A stretch of 64,000 bases of DNA from JAEVLT01 sp050496765 (GTDB lineage Bacteria; Bacillota; Bacilli; Bacillales; Cytobacillaceae). The notes under the pieces were generated by a model, which had not been told where the DNA came from, searched no databases, and saw nothing but the letters and a program-made list of their open reading frames with translations. The position numbers were made by a program, and so were the translations under genes. The DNA lies in contig NZ_JBNWEO010000015.1 in assembly GCF_050496765.1 (NCBI RefSeq), positions 186,001 through 250,000 on the forward strand, written 5' to 3'. Position 1 is the first letter of the stretch, and each line of letters begins with the position of its first letter. Positions 51,114 through 60,494 of the stretch are shown one piece after another.

Positions 51114-52110
51114 TCAACAATCGCTTACCGAAAACGAAATGAAAGAGGCAGTTAAAGTCATTTTGCAAGAGGATGTTTCAGAAAGTGAAATTGCCGCTTT
51201 TTTAATGGGATTGAAGGCAAAAGGGGAAACAGTCGAAGAAATTGCCGGAATTGTCCGTGCACTGAAAGAAAATACATTAAAATTTAAGAATAAGTTTCCG
51301 AATGTTCTGGATAATTGCGGAACAGGAGGGGATGGCTCCTCGAGTTTTAATATTAGCACGACATCCGCTTTTGTCATCGCGGGGGCAGGCATTCCGATAG
51401 CAAAGCATGGAAATCGAAGCATTTCAAGTAAAACGGGGAGCGCGGATGTCCTTGAATTCCTTGGCGTAAACCTAAGCTTGCCAGCAGAGGAAACAGAGGA
51501 AATTTTACAGGACATCGGAGTTGCGTTTTTATATGCCCCTCATGTTCATCCGAAATTGAAAAAAGTAATGACAGTTCGAAAACAATTAAAAATTCCAACA
51601 ATCTTTAATTTTATCGGTCCACTGACAAATCCGATTGACCTTGACTATCAATTGCTTGGTGTTTACCGCCGTGATTTGCTTGAACCATTTGCTGAAGTCC
51701 TGCGAACTCTAGGACGAAAGCGGGCAACGGTGATCAACGGCGCCGGCTATATGGATGAAGCATCCCTGCAAGGTGAAAACCATCTTGCGATTTTAGACAA
51801 TCAGACAATTCAATTGCGCTCTTTTTATCCTGAGGAAGTTGGTCTTTCCCGGTATAACAACGAAGCCATTAAAGGCGGGAATGCCGAAGATAATGCCAAA
51901 ATTTTATTATCAGTTTTAAAAGGAGAAAAGGGTGCATATCTTGATACGGTTTTGTTAAATGCTGGAATTGGTATTTTTACAGCAATGAAGGCAGAAACGA
52001 TTCAGGAGGGAATAAAAATCGCAAACGAAAGCATTGAGTCCGGTGCTGCCTATGAAAAACTCCAGCGATTGATTGAAAAATCCCAAGGACACAAAAAGGA
52101 GGCAATGTAA
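51085..52110 (+). CDS. trpD: Anthranilate phosphoribosyltransferase
   Basis: TrpD joins anthranilate with phosphoribosyl pyrophosphate. Motifs are NCGTGGDGSSSFNIST (pyrophosphate site), KHGNRSISSKTGSADVLE and FIGPLTNP. The 341-residue length is normal. It overlaps trpG by 29 bases and ends directly before trpC. Confidence 0.96.
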   Translation: MKEYLLRLADQQSLTENEMKEAVKVILQEDVSESEIAAFLMGLKAKGETVEEIAGIVRALKENTLKFKNKFPNVLDNCGTGGDGSSSFNISTTSAFVIAGAGIPIAKHGNRSISSKTGSADVLEFLGVNLSLPAEETEEILQDIGVAFLYAPHVHPKLKKVMTVRKQLKIPTIFNFIGPLTNPIDLDYQLLGVYRRDLLEPFAEVLRTLGRKRATVINGAGYMDEASLQGENHLAILDNQTIQLRSFYPEEVGLSRYNNEAIKGGNAEDNAKILLSVLKGEKGAYLDTVLLNAGIGIFTAMKAETIQEGIKIANESIESGAAYEKLQRLIEKSQGHKKEAM

Positions 52111-52902
52111 GTGGAGACAATCCTTGAAAAAATACTGAATGAAAAAAGAAAAGAAGTGCAGCTTTTGAAGAAAAAGAATGGATCAACTCCGCAAGCGAAA
52201 GCCGAAAAAAGATCGCTTATTAAAAAGCTGGAGGAGCCGGAAGCGTTCGGGATCATTGCGGAATTCAAGCGCGCTTCCCCTTCCAAGGGAGTCATCAACA
52301 ACGAAGCGAATCCGGTTGAACAGGCGCGAAAATACGAAGAAAATGGGGCGGCAGCGATTTCCGTATTAACAGACGCCACCTTTTTCAAAGGCTCGTTTGC
52401 GGATTTAAAAGCGGTTAAAACCGCTGTTTCCCTTCCCGTATTATGCAAGGATTTTATTATTGATCCGGTGCAAATCGATGCTGCGTCTGCAAATGGAGCC
52501 GATTTGATTTTATTGATTGTTGCGGCGCTCGATGACAATCTGCTTAAAGAACTTTACAATTATGCAAAAAAGCTTGGACTTGAAGTTTTAGTTGAAGTCC
52601 ATAATGAGGCAGAAGCGAAACGGGCGATCCAAACAGGTGCAAAACTAATCGGCGTTAACAATCGTGATTTGAAGACGTTTCATGTATCGCTTGAAACGGT
52701 TGAAAACGTTGCTCCTATTATTAAAGAAAGCGGCTCAATACTTATTAGCGAAAGTGGAATTCATCATCGAGAAGACGTATTTCGAGTCAAAAAAGCAGGG
52801 GCCAATGGCATTGTAGTCGGAGAAGCATTGATGAAAAGCGCAAAACTTGGCGAGCTCCTTGGCTCCTTTCGCAACTTGAACGTAAAGGAGCAGGTGAAAT
52901 GA
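52111..52902 (+). CDS. trpC: Indole-3-glycerol phosphate synthase
   Basis: This TIM-barrel enzyme closes the indole ring. The catalytic residues lie in FGIIAEFKRASPSKG, PVLCKDFIID, LVEVHNEAEA, IGVNNRDLKTF and LISESGIHHRED. The start is GTG 52111 with GGAGG in the end of trpD. 263 residues is normal. It overlaps trpF by four bases and is not fused to it. Confidence 0.96.
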   Translation: METILEKILNEKRKEVQLLKKKNGSTPQAKAEKRSLIKKLEEPEAFGIIAEFKRASPSKGVINNEANPVEQARKYEENGAAAISVLTDATFFKGSFADLKAVKTAVSLPVLCKDFIIDPVQIDAASANGADLILLIVAALDDNLLKELYNYAKKLGLEVLVEVHNEAEAKRAIQTGAKLIGVNNRDLKTFHVSLETVENVAPIIKESGSILISESGIHHREDVFRVKKAGANGIVVGEALMKSAKLGELLGSFRNLNVKEQVK

Positions 52903-53507
52903 AGGTGAAAATTTGCGGAATCACAGACAGGGAAACAGCACTTGCTGCAGTCGAACAGGGTGCAGATGCTCTTGGCTTTGTGTTTGCTGACAGCAAGCGA
53001 AAAGTGGACCGCGATACAGCAAAGTCAATCATCGACCAGCTGCCGGCAAAGATTATGAAGGTTGGCGTCTTTGTAAATGAAATGAAAGAACAAATTGAGA
53101 GCACTGCAGCATCTGTTGGTTTGACCCATATTCAGCTGCACGGGGAAGAGTCGCCGGCATTTTGCAACTCCCTTTCCTTTCCGGTAATCAAAGCTTTAAG
53201 TATTGAAAAAATGGAAGACTTCAAACAGGTGAACCGATTTGATTGTTCCTTTATATTGCTGGATGGGCCAAAGGGAAAATATCGCGGTGGAAACGGCACA
53301 GCTTTCGATTGGATGATGGCCGGCCAGGCAGAACTTTCATCCAAAAAAATAATCCTTGCAGGTGGCCTGGATGAAACCAATGTCGTTTCGGCAATCGAAC
53401 AGGTCCATCCGTACATGGTTGATGTCAGCAGCGGGGTAGAAACAAACGGAAAAAAAGACTTAGCTAAAATCAAACAGTTTATCGAAGCTGTTAAGGCAGT
53501 AAAATAG
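52899..53507 (+). CDS. trpF: Phosphoribosylanthranilate isomerase
   Basis: TrpF performs the Amadori rearrangement before TrpC. The catalytic Cys is in VKICGITD near the N-terminus and the Asp in FILLDGPKGKYRGG. GFVFADSKRKV and LAGGLDETNV are family blocks. 202 residues is typical. ATG 52899 overlaps trpC. Confidence 0.95.
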   Translation: MKVKICGITDRETALAAVEQGADALGFVFADSKRKVDRDTAKSIIDQLPAKIMKVGVFVNEMKEQIESTAASVGLTHIQLHGEESPAFCNSLSFPVIKALSIEKMEDFKQVNRFDCSFILLDGPKGKYRGGNGTAFDWMMAGQAELSSKKIILAGGLDETNVVSAIEQVHPYMVDVSSGVETNGKKDLAKIKQFIEAVKAVK

Positions 53508-53519
53508 GAGGAAATTGAA

Positions 53520-54731
53520 ATGAGTGCATATACATTACCGGATTCAAAAGGCCACTTTGGCATCTTTGGCGGCAGGTACGTTCCGGAAACATTAATGCGG
53601 GCAGTAACAGAACTTGAAGAAGCTTACAAAAGCGCCCGAAAGGATCCAGCCTTCCAAGCCGAGTTTGAGCGATTACTAAAAGAGTATGTTGGCCGGGAAA
53701 CACCGCTTTACTTTGCTGAAAATCTGACAAAATTCGCAAACGGTGCAAAAATTTATTTAAAAAGAGAGGATTTAAACCATACAGGCGCCCACAAAATTAA
53801 CAATGCGATTGGGCAGGCACTGCTTGCCGTCCGGATGGGTAAACGAAAAATTGTGGCGGAAACCGGTGCTGGCCAACACGGTGTTGCAACTGCCACTGTG
53901 TGCGCCCTGCTAAATCTTGAATGTATTATTTTTATGGGCGAGGAAGACATTAAACGGCAGGCATTGAATGTCTTTCGGATGGAACTCCTTGGAGCAAAAG
54001 TTGTAGGAGTAACAACAGGAAGCGCAACCTTAAAAGATGCAGTAAATGAGGCACTTCGCTACTGGGTTGCAAATGTGGATGATACCCACTATTTATTGGG
54101 ATCGGTAATGGGTCCCCATCCGTTTCCTATGATCGTTCGCGATTTTCAAAGTGTGATCGGTAACGAAACGAAAGAGCAGTTTTATGAAAGAGAAGGCAGG
54201 CTTCCGGATGCTCTTGTTGCTTGTATTGGCGGCGGCAGCAACTCGATGGGAATGTTTTACCCATTTGTCGATGACAACGACGTGAAACTGTACGGCGTGG
54301 AGGCTGCCGGCCAAGGGATCGAAACAAATTTCCATGCAGCGTCTTTGACAAAAGGGAGTCCGGGTGTACTGCACGGCGCATTGATGTATCTTTTGCAGAA
54401 TGAAGACGGGCAAGTGATGGAAGCCCACTCGATTTCCGCCGGGCTTGACTATCCGGGAGTTGGGCCAGAGCATAGCTATTTTAAAGAAATTGGCCGTGCT
54501 ATTTATACCTCGGTTACTGATCAGGAGGCGCTCGAAGCATTTCAGCTTTTAACAAAACTTGAAGGTATTATCCCTGCACTTGAAAGTGCACACGCCATAG
54601 CCTATGCTACTAAGCTTGCAGCGCAAATGAAAGAATCAGAGAGCATTGTTGTCTGCCTTTCCGGAAGAGGAGATAAGGACGTCGATACCGTCAGAGCAGT
54701 GCTGGAAGGAGAGAAAACAAATGGTCAATAA
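53520..54731 (+). CDS. trpB: Tryptophan synthase beta chain
   Basis: TrpB condenses indole and serine with pyridoxal phosphate. The Schiff-base Lys lies in REDLNHTGAHKINNA, the phosphate site in CIGGGSNSMGMF and the channel region in GAGQHGVATATVCALL. It is the standard TrpB1 type (403 residues). AGGAGG precedes ATG 53520. It overlaps trpA by 11 bases. Confidence 0.97.
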   Translation: MSAYTLPDSKGHFGIFGGRYVPETLMRAVTELEEAYKSARKDPAFQAEFERLLKEYVGRETPLYFAENLTKFANGAKIYLKREDLNHTGAHKINNAIGQALLAVRMGKRKIVAETGAGQHGVATATVCALLNLECIIFMGEEDIKRQALNVFRMELLGAKVVGVTTGSATLKDAVNEALRYWVANVDDTHYLLGSVMGPHPFPMIVRDFQSVIGNETKEQFYEREGRLPDALVACIGGGSNSMGMFYPFVDDNDVKLYGVEAAGQGIETNFHAASLTKGSPGVLHGALMYLLQNEDGQVMEAHSISAGLDYPGVGPEHSYFKEIGRAIYTSVTDQEALEAFQLLTKLEGIIPALESAHAIAYATKLAAQMKESESIVVCLSGRGDKDVDTVRAVLEGEKTNGQ

Positions 54732-55503
54732 ACTAACGGAAACATTCGCTCAATTGAAACGAAACCAGCAAAAGGCTTTTGTTCCTTATATCATGGCCGG
54801 AGATGGGGGTCTTGACTGTCTAATTGACCGATTGGTTCTGCTGCAAAAAATGGGAGCAACGGCAATTGAAGTGGGGATTCCTTTCTCAGATCCGGTGGCA
54901 GATGGGCCGACCATTCAGAGCGCGGGCATTCGTGCACTAAAAGCAGGAACAAGCTTAAGGAACACTTTAAACGAATTGGAGAAAGGAAAAGATTTAGTAA
55001 CGGTTCCAATTATTGTCATGACCTATATGAATCCGGTTTATCGTTATGGTGCAAGTTCCTTCGTTCAGGATTTGCAGAAGGCCGGAGTTGCAGCATGTAT
55101 TATTCCGGATCTGCCAATTGAGGAAGAGGATTTGATCGTTTCGGAACTAACAGAAGCAAATATTGAATTGATCCGCCTCGTCACAATGACAACACCTAAA
55201 GAAAGGATCGCACAAATTGCAAACAGGGGAAACGGATTTTTGTATACCGTAACGGTAAAGGGAATTACAGGTGTACGAAATTCGTATGATGAAGAATTGA
55301 TTCAATTTTTAAAAATGGTAAAGGAAGTTAGCCCGCTGCCTGTTCTTGCCGGGTTTGGGATTTCAAGTGAAAATCAAATTATTGAACTAACAAACTATTG
55401 TGACGGCGTAATTGTCGGAAGCAAAATTGTTGAGCTGTTTGCGAAAAATGATTTTGAAACAATGGAAAAACTGCTGTCCGTGTTGCAATCTGTGCCTAGA
55501 TAA
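54721..55503 (+). CDS. trpA: Tryptophan synthase alpha chain
   Basis: TrpA releases indole from indole-glycerol phosphate and passes it to TrpB. Catalytic Glu is in GATAIEVGIPFSDPVADGP and Asp in CIIPDLPIEEED; GFLYTVTVKGITGVR follows. The true start is ATG 54721 inside the end of trpB, giving 260 residues. It is the last trp gene before a terminator; no aroH/hisC/tyrA genes follow, unlike B. subtilis. Confidence 0.96.
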   Translation: MVNKLTETFAQLKRNQQKAFVPYIMAGDGGLDCLIDRLVLLQKMGATAIEVGIPFSDPVADGPTIQSAGIRALKAGTSLRNTLNELEKGKDLVTVPIIVMTYMNPVYRYGASSFVQDLQKAGVAACIIPDLPIEEEDLIVSELTEANIELIRLVTMTTPKERIAQIANRGNGFLYTVTVKGITGVRNSYDEELIQFLKMVKEVSPLPVLAGFGISSENQIIELTNYCDGVIVGSKIVELFAKNDFETMEKLLSVLQSVPR

Positions 55504-55514
55504 AAAGATTTTCA

Positions 55515-55550
55515 GCCACTTTCGTTTTTTCGACGAAAAGTGGTTTTTTT
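55515..55550 (+). terminator. Terminator of the trp operon
   Basis: CCACTTTCGT (55516-55525) pairs with ACGAAAAGTGG (55533-55543) with one bulge, then seven T. Confidence 0.85.
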
Positions 55551-55659
55551 ATGGAATAACGTGCGAATTGTTACAGCGGAATAGATGTTGGTTTTGTATA
55601 ATTTGGTTATTGGCATGATCGTGCTTCCTAAATCGGTATCAAAATAAGGGTGATGAATT

Positions 55660-56253
55660 ATGAAAGATTTTGAAACAATTATTTCAATTCTAGAAGACAA
55701 TGGATCGATGACGATTTCATCAATTTGTGCTGAAGTGAATCGCAGACTTTCATCCGATCTTGAAAACCTTTTATTACCCGTACATATTCAATCAATTATC
55801 AATCGAAAAAAGGATTTATTTCAGATTCAAGAGGGAGAGATTTCAATTGCTCCTGACAAAAAGCCCTTTTTTTTAGTGGCTACTCTTGAAGTGGAGCAGG
55901 GTATCTGTTACCAAGTCAATGTCAACTTTACGAAAAAAAGATTTACCTACTTTGAATGGAGAAACCTTCCGAGGCAAGAAGGAAAAAATTCATTTTTACC
56001 AAAAAATCCAGGGGATTTTAATGAATTCAAAAGTGAAATTTTCAATATGAAAATTTGGGAATGGCAGCCATTGTATGCCACATCAGAAGGAATTCATCTT
56101 GGGGATACGAACTGGACGGTGAAATTAGTAACAAGCGAGAAAATTTATTACAGTGAGGGAACGGATTGCTATCCAGCAGAGTGGAGACGATTTTGCCGGG
56201 CGATCGAAAAATTAACCGGAGCCAATTTTGCAGCAAAAACAAAAAAAGATTAA
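55660..56253 (+). CDS. Hypothetical protein with winged-helix-like N-terminus
   Basis: I do not recognise this 197-residue protein. The first 65 residues read like a winged helix (TIISILEDNGSMTISSICAE, LPVHIQSIINRKKDLFQI). The rest is a beta-rich domain with many aromatic residues (FTYFEWRNLPRQEG; MKIWEWQPLYATSEGIHLGD) and a C-terminal WRRFCRAIEKL. It could be a regulator that senses a ligand. A TATAAT box lies at 55597-55602. No neighbour gives a hint. Confidence 0.6.
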   Translation: MKDFETIISILEDNGSMTISSICAEVNRRLSSDLENLLLPVHIQSIINRKKDLFQIQEGEISIAPDKKPFFLVATLEVEQGICYQVNVNFTKKRFTYFEWRNLPRQEGKNSFLPKNPGDFNEFKSEIFNMKIWEWQPLYATSEGIHLGDTNWTVKLVTSEKIYYSEGTDCYPAEWRRFCRAIEKLTGANFAAKTKKD

Positions 56254-56437
56254 ATCTAAAGCTTAAAAAGAAAAAAATGGGAAATTCTTAATTGTAGACA
56301 GATATAAAGAAAAAGGTCTTGAAGTACAAAAATACGTTTCATTATATTATAATAAGAATTATCGATAAACAACTTCCAACAATGGAAGTTTTCTTTGTTT
56401 TAAAATAAGTAATCAAAAATGAGGAGCGTTATTTAAA

Positions 56438-57505
56438 TTGAAAGATATAACGATTGAAGAACTTTACCAATTAGATCAGCCCGTCATTATCGATGTACGC
56501 TCTCCAATTGAATTTAAAGATGGGTCGATTCCCGGTGCGATGAATATACCATTATTTACGGATGAAGAAAGGCAAGAAATCGGTACAATCTATAAACAAG
56601 TCGGTCAAGAGGCAGCCAAATGGAGAGCGATGGAGTTTGTTTCGCCAAAAATCCCCAACATGCTGCAAACGATTAAAGACACAGGATCCAATTCTGGTGA
56701 TCAGCCGATTATCCACTGCTGGCGAGGAGGAATGCGAAGCAAAGCAGTCGTCACATTTCTCGAATTTGCCGGTATTCGTGCAAAGCGCTTAGCTGGGGGA
56801 TACAAAGCCTATCGCCAATACATTCTTCAAGAAATCCCGCGCATGCTGCCTGAGCGTGCGATTGTTCTTCACGGGCTTACCGGTGTGGGGAAAACGGAAA
56901 TTTTAAAATTGCTGAATACGATGGGCTATCCTGTCTTAGACTTGGAAGAAATGGCAGCACACCGTGGCTCGATCTTCGGAACGGTGGGGCTTGGAGAAGG
57001 CCACAATCAAAAAACATTTGATTCGCTCTTATTTAAACGGCTGAAAGAAATCGAGGGGGCTCCATATTTTCTAATGGAAGCAGAAAGCAAGAGAATTGGT
57101 AAGGCAACACAGCCGGAAGAGCTAATGACGAAAAAATTTCACGGCATCCATATTTATTTGCAAACTTCCATGGAGGCAAGAGTACAGCATATCGCAAACG
57201 AATATATTTATCCATACGAACAGGCTCCATGGTATTATAATGAAATGAAACAAAACTTGGACCGAATCTTCCCAAGAATGAAAGATCGTGAATTGGTTCA
57301 AAAACTTCTAACCTATCTTGAAAATCGGGAATACACGAACATGATAAAAATTCTGTTGGAAGATTATTATGATCCAAAATATGATCATAAGCGTCAGGAA
57401 TATGTTGGAGACTTTATCCACATATATGCTGATACGCATGAAGAGGCTGCTAAAAAGGTTGCAGAACAATTGGAGATCTTATCGATCCGTCCACAATTCG
57501 TTTGA
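56438..57505 (+). CDS. mnmH: tRNA 2-selenouridine synthase MnmH (SelU)
   Basis: MnmH replaces sulfur by selenium (or geranylates sulfur) at the 2-thiouridine wobble base of Lys, Glu and Gln tRNAs. The N-terminal rhodanese domain has the active Cys in IIHCWRGGMRSKA. A P-loop domain follows (LHGLTGVGKTEIL). The 355-residue length is normal. The start is TTG 56438 with GAGGAG 11 bases upstream. Selenium donation needs SelD, which is not in this window. The gene stands alone. Confidence 0.92.
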   Translation: MKDITIEELYQLDQPVIIDVRSPIEFKDGSIPGAMNIPLFTDEERQEIGTIYKQVGQEAAKWRAMEFVSPKIPNMLQTIKDTGSNSGDQPIIHCWRGGMRSKAVVTFLEFAGIRAKRLAGGYKAYRQYILQEIPRMLPERAIVLHGLTGVGKTEILKLLNTMGYPVLDLEEMAAHRGSIFGTVGLGEGHNQKTFDSLLFKRLKEIEGAPYFLMEAESKRIGKATQPEELMTKKFHGIHIYLQTSMEARVQHIANEYIYPYEQAPWYYNEMKQNLDRIFPRMKDRELVQKLLTYLENREYTNMIKILLEDYYDPKYDHKRQEYVGDFIHIYADTHEEAAKKVAEQLEILSIRPQFV

Positions 57506-57693
57506 AGACCATTTCTAATCAAATTTTAATCTGGTTCTCATTGTTCTCTTTGTAAAGGTTGCTAACATGAAGACATAGTTAAGAAGGCTTGATCATCGAG
57601 GACGGACGGCCCAATCGATTTCATTATTGCTCAGATGCCGGATTTTGTTGCTGCTATAAATCCATCTGACCAATAATGAACAGCTTTCTTTTT

Positions 57694-57726
57694 GAAACAC
57701 ATGCACTCCCTGCATGTGTTTTTCTT
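57694..57726 (+). terminator. Terminator in the mnmH-arlR gap
   Basis: AACACATGCA (57696-57705) pairs with TGCATGTGTT (57711-57720), then TTTC. The surrounding 57506-57890 stretch shows no gene or other structure that I can support. Confidence 0.8.
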
Positions 57727-57894
57727 ATTTACTATATTTGAGCTTTTATTAAATTCTCACTTGCTTTTCATTCAAACTTAATCATTTCATCTTACAATAA
57801 TAGGTAAGACCAATAATGTCCGATGCAGTATTGACAGATCATTCATCCCATGATTTTACCGATGCTGGCAAAAAATCTAAAGGAGGAATGGAAA

Positions 57895-58023
57895 ATGTTA
57901 TGGGGACGATTACTAATGGTAGGCTTTTTTTCGGTAACAGCAATATCTTTGCTTTCGTTTCAATCGATTGAGATTGTTCATGCATTGTTGTCTTTGATTC
58001 AAGATAGACATCAGTTAAAATAA
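57895..58023 (+). CDS. Small membrane protein (42 residues) before the two-component genes
   Basis: The gene reads MLWGRLLMVGFFSVTAISLL and continues for 22 residues. AGGAGGA stands seven bases before ATG 57895. The first 22 residues form a membrane helix. It ends about 30 bases before the response regulator gene, so the three genes may be one operon, and it could modulate the sensor kinase. That link is inference. Confidence 0.6.
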   Translation: MLWGRLLMVGFFSVTAISLLSFQSIEIVHALLSLIQDRHQLK

Positions 58024-58055
58024 AGATAGTAAATTTGAGGATGAGAGTGAGCCTT

Positions 58056-58733
58056 ATGCCGAAAGTTTTGATTATAGAGGATGAAAAAAATTTAGCAAGA
58101 TTTATTGAATTGGAACTGAAGTATGAAGGGTACGATGCAAGTGTTTTTGGTGATGGCAGAAATGGTCTTAATGCAGCCTTATCAGAAAACTGGGATGCTA
58201 TTCTGCTTGATCTGATGCTGCCGGAATTAAATGGTTTGGAAGTATGTCGAAGGATACGCCAAGTAAATAAAATGGTGCCGATTATCATGATTACCGCTCG
58301 GGATACTGTGCTAGACAGAGTATCCGGGCTGGATAGCGGTGCAGATGATTATATTATCAAACCGTTTGCGATTGAAGAGCTGCTCGCAAGATTAAGGTCG
58401 CTCCTCAGAAGGGTTGATGCACTGACTGGAAACCACCTTACTGTCTTGACATTTAAAGATCTATCCGTTGAGTTGGAATCGTGCATCGTTACAAAGGGAG
58501 AAAAGCAGATCGCACTAACAAAGCGGGAATATGATTTGCTTGTCGTCTTTATGAGCAATATTAATATTGTGCTATCTCGTGAAGTCCTGCTCAACAAGGT
58601 ATGGGGCTATCAGACCGGTGTCGAAACAAACGTTGTCGATGTATATGTGCGCTATTTGCGTAATAAAATTGATGAACAGAACGAAGGAAGTTATATTCAA
58701 ACTGTTCGCGGCACTGGATATGTGATGAGATGA
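58056..58733 (+). CDS. OmpR-family response regulator, ArlR-like
   Basis: The 225-residue regulator has a receiver domain (IIEDEKNLARFIELEL; phospho-Asp in ILLDLMLPELNG; Lys in DDYIIKPFAIEELLAR) and a winged-helix output domain ending VETNVVDVYVRYLRNKID and QTVRGTGYVMR. The wording is very close to staphylococcal ArlR, which controls adhesion and autolysis. ATG 58056 gives the usual MPKVLIIEDE start. It overlaps the kinase gene by four bases. Confidence 0.9.
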   Translation: MPKVLIIEDEKNLARFIELELKYEGYDASVFGDGRNGLNAALSENWDAILLDLMLPELNGLEVCRRIRQVNKMVPIIMITARDTVLDRVSGLDSGADDYIIKPFAIEELLARLRSLLRRVDALTGNHLTVLTFKDLSVELESCIVTKGEKQIALTKREYDLLVVFMSNINIVLSREVLLNKVWGYQTGVETNVVDVYVRYLRNKIDEQNEGSYIQTVRGTGYVMR

Positions 58734-60133
58734 AAAACCATTTATCCAACCGGTCACAAGCGATGCGTTGGCAGACAAAACTCATTTTAAGCAGCTCAAC
58801 TGCCATCTTTTTAACGTTTTTTTTATTTAGTTTTCTAGAATACAATTCAGTATCGAAACTGATGATGAAACGGGAAGAACAAGTTGTTAACCGGACAATG
58901 ACGGATATTGCGACATATTATAAGGATCGCGAAGACAAGCTGACTGCAACAGAGATAGTCAAAAGTGAAGATTTTTTAAGAAAAATGAATGATAAAGATC
59001 AGCTGATCCGCATTTATGACCAAAAAGGCACCGTCATTGTTTCGGACAAAAATGGTCATTTTTCTGTTCTTGAACCGGAACCTGTTACCAAAAGCAGTCT
59101 CGAGAAAATATCAACAGGGGAATATGAAGCGATTGTTGAAAAAAAACCGCTAAAGACGGTTCATTTCCAAGGTACAATTGAAATCGTCAGGGAATTGAAT
59201 TCGTATCAGAAAATGATGGATCATCTTTTCTGGATTATGAGCATTTTTGGATTAGCAGCAATTCTCTTAAGTGCGATCAGTGGCTTTTTCTTGGCAAAAC
59301 AACTGTTAAAGCCAGTACGCGAGTTAGCGAAAGCAATGAAAAAAATTAAAGAAAATGGGTTTCAGGAAAGAATGGTTGTTTACAAACAGAAGGATGAATT
59401 GACAGATCTTTCAAACCTCTTTAATGAAATGATGGATGAACTTGAAGCTGCGTTTACCCAGCAAAAGCAGTTCATTGAAGATGCTTCCCATGAGCTGAGA
59501 ACACCTGTTTCTATTTTGGAAGGACACCTGTCGCTATTAAACCGATGGGGAAAAAAGGATCCGGCAATTCTTGATGAATCGCTTGAAGCTTCGCTGCAAG
59601 AGGTGGCAAGATTAAAGAAATTGGTTGTCGATTTACTGGATTTAACACGAGCGGAGAATGCCCGAAGTTCTCTATCCCAAGAAATGGTTGATGTCAAATC
59701 GATCCTTGAGCAGTTAGTGAAAAATCTTGATATTCTCCATCCCGATTTTCAATTTGTACTTCAGTTTTCTGATCAACTGAAACCGATTTGGATGTCGGAA
59801 CAGTATTTTCAGCAAATTTTAATCATTTTGCTCGATAATGCAATTAACTATTCCGAAGATAAAAAGAAAATCGTGATCCAGGCGAACCAAACAGAAAAAG
59901 GAACTGTGATTTCCGTACAAGATCAAGGTATTGGTATTCCGTCTGAACATCTTTCCAATGTTTTTAATCGTTTTTACCGGATTGATAAAGCCAGAAGCAG
60001 GGGAAAAGGGGGAACCGGGCTTGGCCTCGCGATTGCCAAGCAGCTTATCGATAAAGCAAATGGGTCAATCAAGATTGAAAGTGAAGAAGGACGCGGAACA
60101 AAAGTAACCCTCTTTTTTCCCTATATTGGTTAA
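58730..60133 (+). CDS. Sensor histidine kinase, ArlS-like
   Basis: This 467-residue kinase has two membrane helices (about 17-37 and 163-187) around an extracellular sensor of about 125 residues. A HAMP domain (KPVRELAKAMKKIKENGFQE) is next, then the H-box IEDASHELRTPVSILEGHLS, where the Leu-Asn-Arg-Trp-Gly stretch after it is typical of ArlS. The ATPase core follows: LLDNAINYSED (N), VQDQGIGIP (G1), RFYRIDKARS (F) and GGTGLGLAIAKQL (G2). Cognate to the regulator just upstream. The signal is unknown. Confidence 0.9.
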   Translation: MKNHLSNRSQAMRWQTKLILSSSTAIFLTFFLFSFLEYNSVSKLMMKREEQVVNRTMTDIATYYKDREDKLTATEIVKSEDFLRKMNDKDQLIRIYDQKGTVIVSDKNGHFSVLEPEPVTKSSLEKISTGEYEAIVEKKPLKTVHFQGTIEIVRELNSYQKMMDHLFWIMSIFGLAAILLSAISGFFLAKQLLKPVRELAKAMKKIKENGFQERMVVYKQKDELTDLSNLFNEMMDELEAAFTQQKQFIEDASHELRTPVSILEGHLSLLNRWGKKDPAILDESLEASLQEVARLKKLVVDLLDLTRAENARSSLSQEMVDVKSILEQLVKNLDILHPDFQFVLQFSDQLKPIWMSEQYFQQILIILLDNAINYSEDKKKIVIQANQTEKGTVISVQDQGIGIPSEHLSNVFNRFYRIDKARSRGKGGTGLGLAIAKQLIDKANGSIKIESEEGRGTKVTLFFPYIG

Positions 60134-60171
60134 ATAAAAACCAACAACGAATTCGTTGTTGGTTTTTATTT
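60132..60171. terminator. Bidirectional terminator after the kinase gene
   Basis: A perfect 40-base palindrome centred on GAATTC, A-rich on the left and T-rich on the right, sits on the kinase stop codon and also serves the convergent small gene. Confidence 0.9.
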
Positions 60172-60177
60172 ATAAAT

Positions 60178-60324
60178 TTATTGCCTCTTTTTAAAAGGCG
60201 TTAATCCTCTTCGTTGAATTTCATCCTTTAATAGCTTAATCCATTCTTTTTCATTTCCAGACTTCAATGCATCGCGATACGTGACCACCAATTGCTCGTT
60301 TGACATAATTTTCACTTCTTGCAT
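60178..60324 (-). CDS. Small Sda-like protein (48 residues)
   Basis: The minus strand reads MQEVKIMSNEQLVVTYRDAL then KSGNEKEWIKLLKDEIQRRG and a short basic tail. The pattern of a helical hairpin, with SNEQLVVTY.., WIKLL and EIQRRGL, resembles Sda, which blocks the sporulation kinase KinA when DNA replication is disturbed. GGGGAGG lies right before the first ATG; the second ATG (60306) would give a 42-residue protein starting like Sda. The family assignment is tentative. Confidence 0.5.
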   Translation of the reverse strand: MQEVKIMSNEQLVVTYRDALKSGNEKEWIKLLKDEIQRRGLTPFKKRQ

Positions 60325-60494
60325 GCCTCCCCGGAAAATGGATTAAATATTCAGTTTTTAATATTATAATGTTTTTTGGTGTACTTGAAAAGGGAAACCA
60401 CTAAATTTTTTTCTAAAAATTTATTTCGAGGTTTGAAACAACTCTGCATGGTGGTAAAGAAAAACTGCCATCATAACAGAAAGAAGGGTTTACA

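Noticed and set aside
57506..57890. Hidden gene or riboswitch in the mnmH-arlR gap
   Set aside because: No frame with a ribosome site, and no structure besides the terminator at 57694-57726.
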